14,092 nt of DNA from Desulfobacterales bacterium (GCA_030145595.1 JAQYVG010000063.1:1-14092), one strand, 5' to 3'; positions 6,762-14,079 are shown, counted from the stretch's first letter. Numbers and translations are program-made. The notes: generated from the sequence alone by a model not told the origin.

Positions 6762-7961
6762 TTATTCTGCCGGCGCGGGGGCTTTGGCTGCCTCTGCTTT
6801 CAGTTTTGCCAAAGTATCATCGATTGCAGCCACTTTTTGTGCGACTAAATCAAGCTTAAGAACATCGACGTCGAGCCTGGCGGCTTCGGCCAGATAGCCC
6901 TTTGCATCCTCAAGGTCGGCAACGGTTCCTTTGCCGGCAGCAACATCAGCTTTGTACATTAGAATCATCAGGTCAAGATTGTTTAAACGAACTTGTGCAA
7001 TTTGACTGGATTCAGCTGAAACTGCATATGACATCGCCTTGTTCAGATAAGCTCGGATGCCATCAAAATCAGGTATACCCGGAACTTGAAGCAATGTATC
7101 GGCCTTTTCAACATAAGAGTTTGAAATAAGAGGATATACATCTGTTTTGGAATAAACATCTTTTATGGTTTCAGGGGGTTGCACTCCAGGAAGCATTATC
7201 AGCAGTTCTTCACCCATGGGTGAGAACGTGCCCTGCCAGATTTCAACTGTGCCATCCGATGGTTTAATGTAATATTTGTTACTGTTCATTGCGCTGGTAG
7301 CAATGATAAGTGCAACCAGAAGAACAAAAACAGCAGCAGCATATTTCATCGCCTTTTCCATGGGATCGTCAACTGTTGTGTCAACATCAGTCGGGGGACC
7401 ACAAGCTATGGATACTTCCGGCTCGGCAGCCTTTTCAGCAGCGGCCTTTTCAGCGGCAGCCTTTTCAGCAGCGGCTTTTTCGTCGGCAGCCTTTTCAGCA
7501 GCGGCTTTTTCAGCGGCGGGTTTTGCATCATCGGCCTTAATCGCTTCTATATCGAATTTTTTAAACAAAATTTCCTTTATACGTCCGCTTTCTTGCTCTG
7601 TTAGATCGGAGAAGAACGGCGGCGCAACAAAATCTTTCAAATAGTTTTTAACCGGGCTGACGGTGAAAGCCTTTGCAGGTTTCCATGCATCAAATTTTTT
7701 ATGCAACAGATCTTTTATGGAAACCTTCTTCTTTTCCGGGGCAGCAGCTTTTTTAGCACGAACTGCGGGTTTCTTTTTGGCTTGAGGAGCGGCCTTGGCT
7801 TTCGCAGCAGCCTTAGCTTTTGGAGCGGCCTTGGCTTTCACAGCAGCCTTAGCTTTTGGCGCCGCTTTCTTGGTTTTTGATACAGCCTTTTTGGTTTTGG
7901 CCATCATCTCCTCATCTTTTTTCTTTTTGGACGTCGATTTGAGCAAACTGTTTTTTCCCAT
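6762..7961 (-). CDS. Histone-H1-like, single-span membrane protein of unknown function
   Basis: I do not recognise this gene as a named family. The 399 residues divide into: a very basic tail (1-79) rich in KAKAAPKAKAA, like histone H1 or AlgP tails; a mixed segment (80-147) with two similar pieces, IKDLLHKKFDAW and IKEILFKKFDIE; AEKAA repeats (148-180) expected to form a charged helix, as in TolA; a short acidic linker; one hydrophobic span (about 208-224); and a C-terminal region (225-399) predicted to be mainly helical, ending in another Ala/Lys/Glu stretch. Positive residues before the span suggest the tail is cytoplasmic and the C-terminus extracytoplasmic. GAAGAGG lies about 8 nt before the ATG at 7961. 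A second start at residue 20 is possible, with GAGGAG just before it. A role in tethering the nucleoid to the membrane is an inference; the tail could instead bind RNA or acidic surface polymers. The gene is monocistronic or follows the TANGO2 gene by 206 nt. Confidence 0.85.
   Translation of the reverse strand: MGKNSLLKSTSKKKKDEEMMAKTKKAVSKTKKAAPKAKAAVKAKAAPKAKAAAKAKAAPQAKKKPAVRAKKAAAPEKKKVSIKDLLHKKFDAWKPAKAFTVSPVKNYLKDFVAPPFFSDLTEQESGRIKEILFKKFDIEAIKADDAKPAAEKAAAEKAADEKAAAEKAAAEKAAAEKAAEPEVSIACGPPTDVDTTVDDPMEKAMKYAAAVFVLLVALIIATSAMNSNKYYIKPSDGTVEIWQGTFSPMGEELLIMLPGVQPPETIKDVYSKTDVYPLISNSYVEKADTLLQVPGIPDFDGIRAYLNKAMSYAVSAESSQIAQVRLNNLDLMILMYKADVAAGKGTVADLEDAKGYLAEAARLDVDVLKLDLVAQKVAAIDDTLAKLKAEAAKAPAPAE
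7426..7515. repeat. In-frame 15-bp repeats (30-bp higher order) encoding AEKAA
   Basis: Six 15-bp units run without a gap. Units 1, 3 and 5 (7426, 7456, 7486) are identical, GCAGCCTTTTCAGCA. Units 2, 4 and 6 (7441, 7471, 7501) are variants beginning GCGGC. The true period is thus 30 bp, indicating recent duplication. Copy-number change would alter protein length in steps of five or ten residues without breaking the frame. Confidence 0.9.
7786..7857. repeat. Two tandem 36-bp copies encoding the H1-like tail
   Basis: Positions 7786-7821 and 7822-7857 are identical except for one base (CGC versus CAC in the middle). Each encodes 12 residues of the Lys/Ala tail. The near identity at synonymous positions points to a recent duplication. 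Confidence 0.88.
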
Positions 7962-7996
7962 AAAAAAACCTCTTCGAACTGCCGTAGCGAATGCAT

Positions 7997-8027
7997 TCCC
8001 TGTCCCATTATATTATGGCTGCAGGGA
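7997..8027 (-). promoter_or_regulatory. Hairpin in the leader of the H1-like membrane protein gene
   Basis: TCCCTG (7997-8002) pairs with CAGGGA (8022-8027). Inside, CCAT (8005-8008) pairs with ATGG (8015-8018) around a 6-nt AT loop. The structure lies 35 nt upstream of the start codon. It has no T-tract and resembles no riboswitch I know, so regulation is only possible. Confidence 0.4.
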
Positions 8028-8071
8028 GCTTCAATTATTATTCTGTACCGCATACCGTATATAAGATCAGA

Positions 8072-8100
8072 ATATAAGATCAGATAAGTTTTGTAAACAA
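8072..8100 (-). promoter_or_regulatory. Candidate promoter for the H1-like membrane protein gene
   Basis: On the minus strand TTGTTT (8100-8095) and TTATAT (8077-8072) are 17 nt apart in an AT-rich stretch. A perfect 13-bp tandem duplication, ATATAAGATCAGA at 8059-8071 and 8072-8084, supplies a second copy of the TTATAT element 13 bp downstream. A start near 8065 would give a leader of about 100 nt. Confidence 0.4.
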
Positions 8101-8167
8101 TTTTTTCCTTTAAAATGTTCCTTGGAAATAAAACGTTATTATGGTTCTCGGTTTTGTTTACGCTCAA

Positions 8168-8947
8168 TTAGGGTGAGATTAATATGTTGAAAGTACGGGT
8201 TGTTCCTTCAGAGGATTCTGCCTGCAAAGGATCAAATGTCCGCTCGGCAAAAGTAAGCTTTCCGGTCTTTTCTACAAAAACAACGGATGACGAACGCGTT
8301 CCGTAATCCGGGCTTAAGATAAATAATGGAGAAAGCACGCGTTCCCAACTAAGACCGACCCCGGTGTCCGGCAACATGTCATCGGAGGGAAAAGACCGGT
8401 CATTGAGTATGCTAAAAATATCTTCAATATCAATTGTTTGTTTGCCATCGAGCAAGGCGCTAAAAGCAGCCTTTCCTTTTTCAACCTTTGGCCAGGGAGT
8501 GTCAAGCAGGTGATTACACAGGCCGAAAAGACCGGGTTTCAACTTTTGAATGTGGTCTGCCATGTTTGAATAATAGAATAAGCCCGACCCGTCACCAACG
8601 ATGAGGTTGAATCCATTGTAGCGGTGTCCGATGGTTTTGATATGATTCAGGTAGTTTTCCGGTGATTCTAATCCTTGCAAAAAATTGCTGACAAGATGAC
8701 CCCGGGAAGGGGCATTTTCATATCGCAGGGCAGGTTCGCGGTAATTGGTGATGACTGCAATGCGCCCGGTTCGCGTTACGCCGAGCCATACTCCGCTGCG
8801 TTTAAGGTCACGTCCGGCTAAGATATCCGGCATGTCGTTCCAGAAAGCCAGCGGCGCTGTAGGGCGGTCATAATATTCGTCCCGGTTTGCCGCCAGCACG
8901 ATTCGATAGACCGGATGCATGTCATAAGATATGAGGAGCAGACACAT
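8168..8947 (-). CDS. TANGO2/NRDE-family protein
   Basis: The protein belongs to the NRDE (TANGO2) family, found in bacteria and eukaryotes. The animal member is linked to heme handling; the bacterial role is not settled. The 259 residues match the family length. Hallmarks are the N-terminal MCLLL with Cys2, the NRDE motif at 21-24 followed by YYDRPTAPLAFW, AGRDLKRSGVWLGV at 44-57, ITNYRE at 66-71, SRGHLVSNFL at 81-90, and the late SSSVVFVEKTGKLTFAERTF. The conserved Cys2 and overall layout have led to comparison with N-terminal-nucleophile hydrolases, but activity should not be assumed. The start is secure because family members begin with Met-Cys. No Shine-Dalgarno sequence is visible; a heptamer array lies 23 nt upstream. 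The H1-like gene follows in the same direction but with its own likely promoter. Confidence 0.93.
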   Translation of the reverse strand: MCLLLISYDMHPVYRIVLAANRDEYYDRPTAPLAFWNDMPDILAGRDLKRSGVWLGVTRTGRIAVITNYREPALRYENAPSRGHLVSNFLQGLESPENYLNHIKTIGHRYNGFNLIVGDGSGLFYYSNMADHIQKLKPGLFGLCNHLLDTPWPKVEKGKAAFSALLDGKQTIDIEDIFSILNDRSFPSDDMLPDTGVGLSWERVLSPLFILSPDYGTRSSSVVFVEKTGKLTFAERTFDPLQAESSEGTTRTFNILISP

Positions 8948-8970
8948 TTTTTATCACATATATACTGACA

Positions 8971-8998
8971 CTTAAAACTTAAAACCTAAAACTTAAAA
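8971..8998. repeat. Heptamer tandem array CTTAAAA, inverted twin of 6341-6368
   Basis: Four exact 7-bp units are present: CTTAAAA (8971, 8978), CCTAAAA (8985) and CTTAAAA (8992). The reverse complement of 8970-9000 matches 6339-6369 at 30 of 31 positions, including the single variant unit at the same place in the array. Confidence 0.92.
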
Positions 8999-9152
8999 CG
9001 ACAGCTTTCAGCTTTTTGCGAAACAGACTAAATATCTGGCATATTCTTAAAATATTATCAATAAATATGCAGCAGTTTTTTCTTTACTTGGTTAGCTGTT
9101 ATTGTTACAAGATGTTTACGTTTTACGCAATGTTAAAGCATTTTGGCTGGAG

Positions 9153-9161
9153 TGCTATAAA
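9153..9161 (+). promoter_or_regulatory. Extended -10 promoter element for the plus-strand genes
   Basis: TGC followed by TATAAA fits the extended -10 pattern TGnTATAAT with one mismatch. No good -35 is present at the expected distance, which extended -10 promoters tolerate. A start near 9168 would leave a leader of about 60 nt to the small membrane protein gene. Confidence 0.4.
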
Positions 9162-9227
9162 CTTAAAAGCAACAATAAATTCAAGACTTTTTGAAACAAC
9201 TGATTAAATTGCAGGAGATTTGTAAAG

Positions 9228-9383
9228 ATGGATATCAGTAGAAGGTTGGGTACTTTGGTAGTGTGTGCCGTGCCGGCCATTATCGGCGGCGGCATCATTT
9301 ATGGCATTTTTGGAGATTATGTCTCGGTTTTTATTTATGAAACTCTTCTTATATTGGTGGCCGGCGCATTAGTCAGCAGATAA
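9228..9383 (+). CDS. Small two-helix membrane protein (51 residues)
   Basis: This short gene has a clear ribosome binding site (GCAGGAG, about 9 nt before the ATG). Its product starts MDISRRLGTLVVC and ends LVAGALVSR. Two hydrophobic segments, about residues 7-28 and 32-49, are joined by a short GDY turn, giving a probable hairpin in the inner membrane with the basic MDISRR end in the cytoplasm. The glycine run GGG at 20-22 may pack against a neighbour. It lies 74 nt upstream of the AI-2E-family permease in the same direction, so it may be an accessory subunit or simply co-transcribed. I do not recognise a named family. Confidence 0.72.
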   Translation: MDISRRLGTLVVCAVPAIIGGGIIYGIFGDYVSVFIYETLLILVAGALVSR

Positions 9384-9393
9384 AGCGCCGGTC
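9359..9393 (+). promoter_or_regulatory. GC-rich hairpin across the stop of the small membrane protein gene
   Basis: GGCCGGCGC (9359-9367) pairs with GCGCCGGTC (9385-9393) with one G-T pair, around a 17-nt loop holding the stop codon. No T-tract follows, so it is not a standard terminator. It could protect the upstream message or lower read-through into the permease gene. Confidence 0.45.
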
Positions 9394-9457
9394 ATGTCAT
9401 TCAGCTCTTTACGATACCTATCTCAACGTTAGCCCTTTCACTTAATTTGGAGGCACA

Positions 9458-10540
9458 ATGCAGGATAGAGCTTACCGCGATATTATTCTGTGGTTTTTTC
9501 TGGCCCTTTTTCTTGCTTCTGCGTTTATGCTCGGCAAGTTGCTGTGGCCCTTTCTATCTGTGATAGTTATGGGTGCAGTTGTGACTAGTCTTTTCAAGCC
9601 TGTTTACAAGTTATTCAACCGGAAAATGAGTTCGGGCTTCTCCTCACTTTTAACGTGTACGCTGGTATTCATCCTCCTGTTCCTGCCGACGGTTTTTTTT
9701 GTGGGTCTCTTGTCGAAAGAGGCGTTCGCCCTGTATCAGATGGGCAAGAGCGCCGCTATCAGCGATCAGTTCCGAAGCATTTTTGAAAACAGTACGGTTC
9801 TTGATAAAGCAAACCTTTTGCTTGCAAATTTCGATTTGAGTATTACCGCCGACCATCTCAATCAAGCGCTTTCGGAAATAGGTAAAGTTGTCGGCCTCTT
9901 TTTTTATCAGCAAGCCAGCTCGATTGCCTCGAACGCGCTCAAATTTTTTGTATATTTCTTTTTTATGCTTCTGATTGTCTACTATCTGTTCATTGATGGA
10001 GATCGGTTGATGGCTTTTATTATTGATCTTTCTCCACTGCCCGATGAACAGGACGAAAAGCTGCTTCAAAAGTTTAAGGACATGGCAGGTGCAGTGATCG
10101 TCGGGAACGGTGTCGGCGGCCTGATTCAGGGTTCGGCGGGCGGTATAGTTTTTTGGATGTTCGGCTTAAAATCGGCCTTTATGTGGGGTGTCGTCATGGG
10201 CCTGCTGGCGTTTATTCCCATTATCGGGGTCGGCGTTGTCTTTATTCCAACGGCTGCTTTTCTTATTTTAAAAGGACGGATCGCGGCGGGTATATTTTTT
10301 GTCGTTTATTATATCATTCTTACCGTTGGCGTAGATAACCTGTTGAAGCCCAGACTGGTGGGGCAGCAGGTTAAAATGCATACGCTGCTTGTTTTTTTTT
10401 CCATAATTGGGGGATTGAAACTGTTTGGGATTATAGGAATTATTTACGGTCCCCTGGTGATAACCGCTTTTTTGACTTTAACGGAAATCTATTACGCAAG
10501 TTATCGGGAACTGGTTGAAACCGCTAAAGATTGCAAGTAA
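9458..10540 (+). CDS. AI-2E/PerM-family permease
   Basis: This is a polytopic inner-membrane protein of the AI-2E transporter family (YdiK, PerM, TqsA relatives). Members have been linked to autoinducer-2 export or to sodium/proton antiport, and the substrate here cannot be assigned. The 360 residues match the family length. Visible features are paired N-terminal helices (about 9-27 and 29-46), a third helix (about 63-85), a hydrophilic segment (about 86-150), a hydrophobic hairpin near 158-180 ending in YYLFIDGDRL, and the C-terminal family signature with LLVFFSIIGGLKLFGIIGII followed by YGPL. GGAGG lies 5 nt before the ATG. It sits between the small membrane protein and gyrA, with a 29-nt gap to the latter. 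Confidence 0.92.
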   Translation: MQDRAYRDIILWFFLALFLASAFMLGKLLWPFLSVIVMGAVVTSLFKPVYKLFNRKMSSGFSSLLTCTLVFILLFLPTVFFVGLLSKEAFALYQMGKSAAISDQFRSIFENSTVLDKANLLLANFDLSITADHLNQALSEIGKVVGLFFYQQASSIASNALKFFVYFFFMLLIVYYLFIDGDRLMAFIIDLSPLPDEQDEKLLQKFKDMAGAVIVGNGVGGLIQGSAGGIVFWMFGLKSAFMWGVVMGLLAFIPIIGVGVVFIPTAAFLILKGRIAAGIFFVVYYIILTVGVDNLLKPRLVGQQVKMHTLLVFFSIIGGLKLFGIIGIIYGPLVITAFLTLTEIYYASYRELVETAKDCK

Positions 10541-10569
10541 AATCGCTGAGCGATTGTATAGGTGTTAAT

Positions 10570-13008
10570 ATGAAACCTGCCGAAAAGATGCCTGAGATCA
10601 GCATCGAAAGTGAGATGAAAAAATCGTATCTCGACTATGCCATGAGTGTGATCATCGGCAGGGCCCTGCCGGAAGTGCGAGACGGCCTTAAACCGGTCCA
10701 TCGGCGTGTGTTGTTTGCAATGCGCGAACTAAAAAACGAGTGGAACAAGCCGTATAAAAAATCTGCCCGCATTGTCGGTGATGTTATCGGAAAGTACCAT
10801 CCCCACGGTGACACCGCAGTTTATGATACCATTGTGCGCATGGCTCAGGACTTCTCATTAAGATATCCCCTTGTGGACGGCCAGGGTAATTTCGGTTCCG
10901 TAGACGGTGATCCGCCGGCCGCCATGCGTTATACCGAGATCAGAATGATGCCTCTTGCTCATCAGATGCTGGAGGATTTAGACAAGGAGACCGTCAGTCT
11001 TGCAGCCAACTATGATGAATCCTTAACAGAGCCTACGGTGCTCCCGGCTAAAGTACCCAACCTTTTGGTAAACGGTTCTTCGGGCATAGCCGTTGGTATG
11101 GCAACCAACATCCCGCCGCACAACATCTCAGAAGTGATTGCAGCCACCAAAGCCGTCATAGAAAACCCCGAGCTTACATGGCAGGATCTCCTGCGCTACA
11201 TCCCGGGGCCTGACTTTCCGACCGCCGGTATCATTTACGGGACCAAAGGGATTTACCAGGCATACAAAAGCGGCCGCGGAATAATCCGGATACGGGCCAG
11301 GGCCGTTATTGAAAAAGATAAAAAAACCGCAAGAGAGACGATTGTCATTACGGAACTCCCCTATCAGGTCAACAAGGCCAAGCTTATCGAAAAGATAGCA
11401 AGCCTCATTAGAAACAAACAAATTGAGGGCGTAAGATATGTAAGAGACGAATCCGACAGAGAAGGGATGCGCATAGCGCTGGGTCTAAAAAAAGAACAGA
11501 TTGCCGGAGTAATCATCAACCAGCTTTATAAACATACCCAGATGGAAAATAGCTTCGGTATTATCTTTCTTGCAGTTGTAAACAACCAGCCCCGGCTTTT
11601 GAACTTAAAGGAGATTCTTGAGCATTTCATTCTTCACCGCAAGGAGATCATCATCCGGCGGACCCGCTATGACCTGAGAAAAGCCGAAGCACGCGCCCAT
11701 ATTCTGGAAGGGTTGAAAATCGCTCTTGAACATCTTGATGATGTTGTTGCCGTGATTCGCAAATCAAAATCGCCGGACGAAGCCAGAACACGGCTGACCA
11801 CAACTTACGCTCTGACCGTGATCCAGGCGCAGGCCGTCCTGGACATGCGTTTGCAGCGCCTGACCGGCCTTGAACAGGAAAAGATATTAGAAGAATATAA
11901 GCGTGTTATCAAGGATATAAACCAGTATAAAGAGATTCTTGCAAGTGAGCACCTGGTTAATAATATTATCAAAGACGAACTTTCCCAACTGCAGGAGGAA
12001 TTCGGAGACCGGCGTCGCTCAGAGATTGCAGAAAGCACTAAAGAAATTACCATGGAGGATATGATTGCCGAAGAGGACATGGTCGTTACCATTTCCAATA
12101 CCGGTTATATTAAACGCAATCCGATTACCCTTTACGGGAGCCAGCACCGCGGCGGCAAGGGGAAGACCGCCATGGGTGTGAAGGAAGAAGATTTTGTCAG
12201 CCATCTTTTTGTGGCTTCCACCCATCATACCTTTCTGTTTTTCACAAATTTGGGTAAGGTTTACTGGTGCAAGGTGTATGAAATCCCGCGGGCCGGCCGT
12301 CAGAGCCGTGGTAAAGCCGTCGTTAACCTTTTAAACTTTGATAAGGATGAAAACCTTACCACTGTGCTGGCAGTGGAGTCATTTGATCCTGGTTCTTACA
12401 TTATTATGGCCACCCGCAGCGGACTGGTCAAAAAGACGGATCTTATGGCGTTTAGCAGGCCCAGAGCAGGAGGTATTATTGCTTTAAGCCTTCTCCCCGG
12501 GGATGAGTTGATTGCGGCCAGAATAACCGACGGCACCTGGAATGTCTTTTTAGGCTCCGCCATGGGCCAATCAATAAGGTTTCACGAGTCTGATGTGCGC
12601 CCGACCGGTCGCGTTGCCAGAGGAGTGCGGGGTTTAAAGCTTGCTGTGCAAGACCGCATCGTGAGTATGGAAGTTTTAAGCCATGGCCAGACGCTGTTCA
12701 CTGCTACGGAAAATGGATACGGGAAGAGAACTTCTATTGATGAATACCCTCTCCGGAAACGCGGTGGTAAAGGTGTTATTACGATTAAGACCACTGACCG
12801 CAACGGACAGGTCGTCGGCAGTCTCCTTGTTGATAATGATGACGACCTGATGCTGATGGCGGACAGTGGTAAGCTTATACGCATGGCTGTCAGCGATATT
12901 TCGGTGATCAGCCGCAATACCCAGGGTGTAAAGCTAATCGGGATGACGCCCGGCGAAAAGGTTGCCGGTGTTGCCAGGCTTGCAGAAAAAGAAAATGACA
13001 TCATCTGA
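10570..13008 (+). CDS. gyrA: DNA gyrase subunit A
   Basis: This is the DNA-cleaving subunit of gyrase, which with GyrB introduces negative supercoils. From the ATG at 10570 it has 812 residues. A longer frame from a TTG at 10531 overlaps the upstream gene and lacks family support, while AGGTG lies 5 nt before the chosen ATG. The winged-helix domain has KYHPHGDTAVYDTIVRMAQ (75-93) and the catalytic Tyr121 within AAMRYTEIR. The quinolone-region position equal to E. coli Ser83 is Thr82, and Asp86 matches Asp87; Thr is natural in many bacteria. The GyrA box QHRGGKG at 525-531 and a later RKRGGKG in the C-terminal pinwheel mark gyrase rather than topoisomerase IV. No gyrB lies in the window. The gpsA gene follows 18 nt downstream. 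Confidence 0.97.
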   Translation: MKPAEKMPEISIESEMKKSYLDYAMSVIIGRALPEVRDGLKPVHRRVLFAMRELKNEWNKPYKKSARIVGDVIGKYHPHGDTAVYDTIVRMAQDFSLRYPLVDGQGNFGSVDGDPPAAMRYTEIRMMPLAHQMLEDLDKETVSLAANYDESLTEPTVLPAKVPNLLVNGSSGIAVGMATNIPPHNISEVIAATKAVIENPELTWQDLLRYIPGPDFPTAGIIYGTKGIYQAYKSGRGIIRIRARAVIEKDKKTARETIVITELPYQVNKAKLIEKIASLIRNKQIEGVRYVRDESDREGMRIALGLKKEQIAGVIINQLYKHTQMENSFGIIFLAVVNNQPRLLNLKEILEHFILHRKEIIIRRTRYDLRKAEARAHILEGLKIALEHLDDVVAVIRKSKSPDEARTRLTTTYALTVIQAQAVLDMRLQRLTGLEQEKILEEYKRVIKDINQYKEILASEHLVNNIIKDELSQLQEEFGDRRRSEIAESTKEITMEDMIAEEDMVVTISNTGYIKRNPITLYGSQHRGGKGKTAMGVKEEDFVSHLFVASTHHTFLFFTNLGKVYWCKVYEIPRAGRQSRGKAVVNLLNFDKDENLTTVLAVESFDPGSYIIMATRSGLVKKTDLMAFSRPRAGGIIALSLLPGDELIAARITDGTWNVFLGSAMGQSIRFHESDVRPTGRVARGVRGLKLAVQDRIVSMEVLSHGQTLFTATENGYGKRTSIDEYPLRKRGGKGVITIKTTDRNGQVVGSLLVDNDDDLMLMADSGKLIRMAVSDISVISRNTQGVKLIGMTPGEKVAGVARLAEKENDII

Positions 13009-13026
13009 TGATAGGAAAATGTTCGA

Positions 13027-14079
13027 ATGAAAAATGGAATCAATATAAATGATATCAAAATCGGGGTTGTGGGAGCAGGCAGCTGGGGTACCGCTCTGGC
13101 GAATCTTTTGGGTTTAAAAGGTTTTAAAATAGATTTGTGGGTATTTGAAAAGGAAGTAAAAGAACAGATTGAGACATTTGCCGAAAACAAAATTTTTCTC
13201 CCGGACTTTCCCCTTTCAAACAATTTACGGCCTTACAATGATATGGCCCGGGTGGTTTCCGGGAAAGAGCTTGTACTGATTGTCGTCCCATCACATGTTA
13301 TGCGGGAAACAGTGCAGAAAATGTCAGCTCATCTTTCTGAGGAGACGATCGTGGTGTCGGCCTCTAAAGGTATTGAGAACAAGACCCATCTGACCATGTC
13401 AGCTGTGCTTAAAGAGGTCCTTCCTGTAATTTCGGAAAGCTCTTTTGCAGCTCTTTCCGGTCCGAGTTTTGCCCGGGAAGTCGCCAAGGAATTTCCCACC
13501 GTCGTCACGGTGGCATCAAAAGATGAGCGGGTCGCCAGATATGTCCAGCATGTTTTTGCCACGCCCTATTTCAGAGTCTATACCAGCGATGACGTTGTCG
13601 GCGTTGAACTGGGCGGTGCCGTCAAGAATGTAATTGCCATCGCCGCCGGCATCATTGACGGCCTGGGGCTTGGATTAAACACCAGGGCTGCCTTGATCAC
13701 CAGAGGCCTTGCAGAGATTCGTCGACTGGGCACCAAGCTTGGCGCCAACCCGCATACTTTTGCGGGACTCGCCGGTGTCGGGGATCTGGTGCTGACCTGC
13801 ACCGGAAGTCTCAGCAGGAACCACACTGTGGGTAAAAAGATAGGACAAGGCATGAAATTAACCGAGATCCTGTCAGAAATGCGTATGGTTGCAGAGGGCG
13901 TTAAAACCGCCAAGTCAGTTTACAATCTGTCGAACAAGCTTGGTGTTGATATGCCCATTGCCCACGAGGTCTACCACATTCTATACAAAGATATTGCACC
14001 GATTGAAGCCGTAAGCAGACTTATGACCCGTGATCTTAAAAATGAGTTGGATGACCAGGAGATGCTGCGGAACACGTGA
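13027..14079 (+). CDS. gpsA: Glycerol-3-phosphate dehydrogenase [NAD(P)+]
   Basis: This cytoplasmic enzyme reduces dihydroxyacetone phosphate to sn-glycerol 3-phosphate, the backbone for phospholipid synthesis. The 350 residues fit the family. The N-terminal Rossmann motif is GAGSWGTALA at 16-25. KGIE (about 115-118) and LSGPSFAREV (about 143-152) follow. The catalytic-region Lys is K200 in GGAVKNVIA, and NTRAALITRGLAE begins at 218. GLAGVGDLVLTC and the glycine-rich GKKIGQG complete the set. AGGA lies 10 nt before the ATG. A competing ATG at 13019 opens only a three-codon frame. It follows gyrA by 18 nt and is probably co-transcribed with it. Confidence 0.97.
   Translation: MKNGININDIKIGVVGAGSWGTALANLLGLKGFKIDLWVFEKEVKEQIETFAENKIFLPDFPLSNNLRPYNDMARVVSGKELVLIVVPSHVMRETVQKMSAHLSEETIVVSASKGIENKTHLTMSAVLKEVLPVISESSFAALSGPSFAREVAKEFPTVVTVASKDERVARYVQHVFATPYFRVYTSDDVVGVELGGAVKNVIAIAAGIIDGLGLGLNTRAALITRGLAEIRRLGTKLGANPHTFAGLAGVGDLVLTCTGSLSRNHTVGKKIGQGMKLTEILSEMRMVAEGVKTAKSVYNLSNKLGVDMPIAHEVYHILYKDIAPIEAVSRLMTRDLKNELDDQEMLRNT

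Larger units (their letters stand above)
8948..9227. other. Divergent intergenic region between the minus and plus blocks
   Basis: This 280-nt AT-rich region separates the two transcription units and must hold promoters for both directions. It contains the TTTTAAG-type heptamer array (8971-8998) next to the TANGO2 gene and an extended -10 element for the plus-strand genes (9153-9161). A 63-codon open frame at 9016-9207 has no ribosome binding site and no protein-like composition, so I do not call it. Confidence 0.6.

Noticed and set aside
7904..8167. An 87-codon minus-strand frame upstream of the H1-like gene
   Set aside because: It overlaps the start of the H1-like gene in another frame and covers its promoter and leader; no ribosome site or protein-like pattern.
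9140..9161. Sigma-54 promoter ahead of the plus-strand genes
   Set aside because: TGGCTGGAGTGCTA resembles the pattern, but only 7 bases separate GG and GC, where 10 are required.
9016..9207. A 63-codon plus-strand frame in the divergent spacer
   Set aside because: It has no ribosome binding site, and its composition is that of AT-rich spacer. The candidate extended -10 element at 9153-9161 lies inside it.
9359..9393. Intrinsic terminator after the small membrane protein gene
   Set aside because: The stem is strong but no T-tract follows, and the next gene runs in the same direction.
10798..10830. Quinolone-resistance mutation in gyrA
   Set aside because: Thr at the position of E. coli Ser83 is the natural residue in many bacteria and cannot be read as a resistance change here.
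12582..13223. A 213-codon minus-strand frame opposite gyrA and gpsA
   Set aside because: It is antisense to two certain genes and its low-complexity Ser/Pro/Arg content is typical of a shadow frame.
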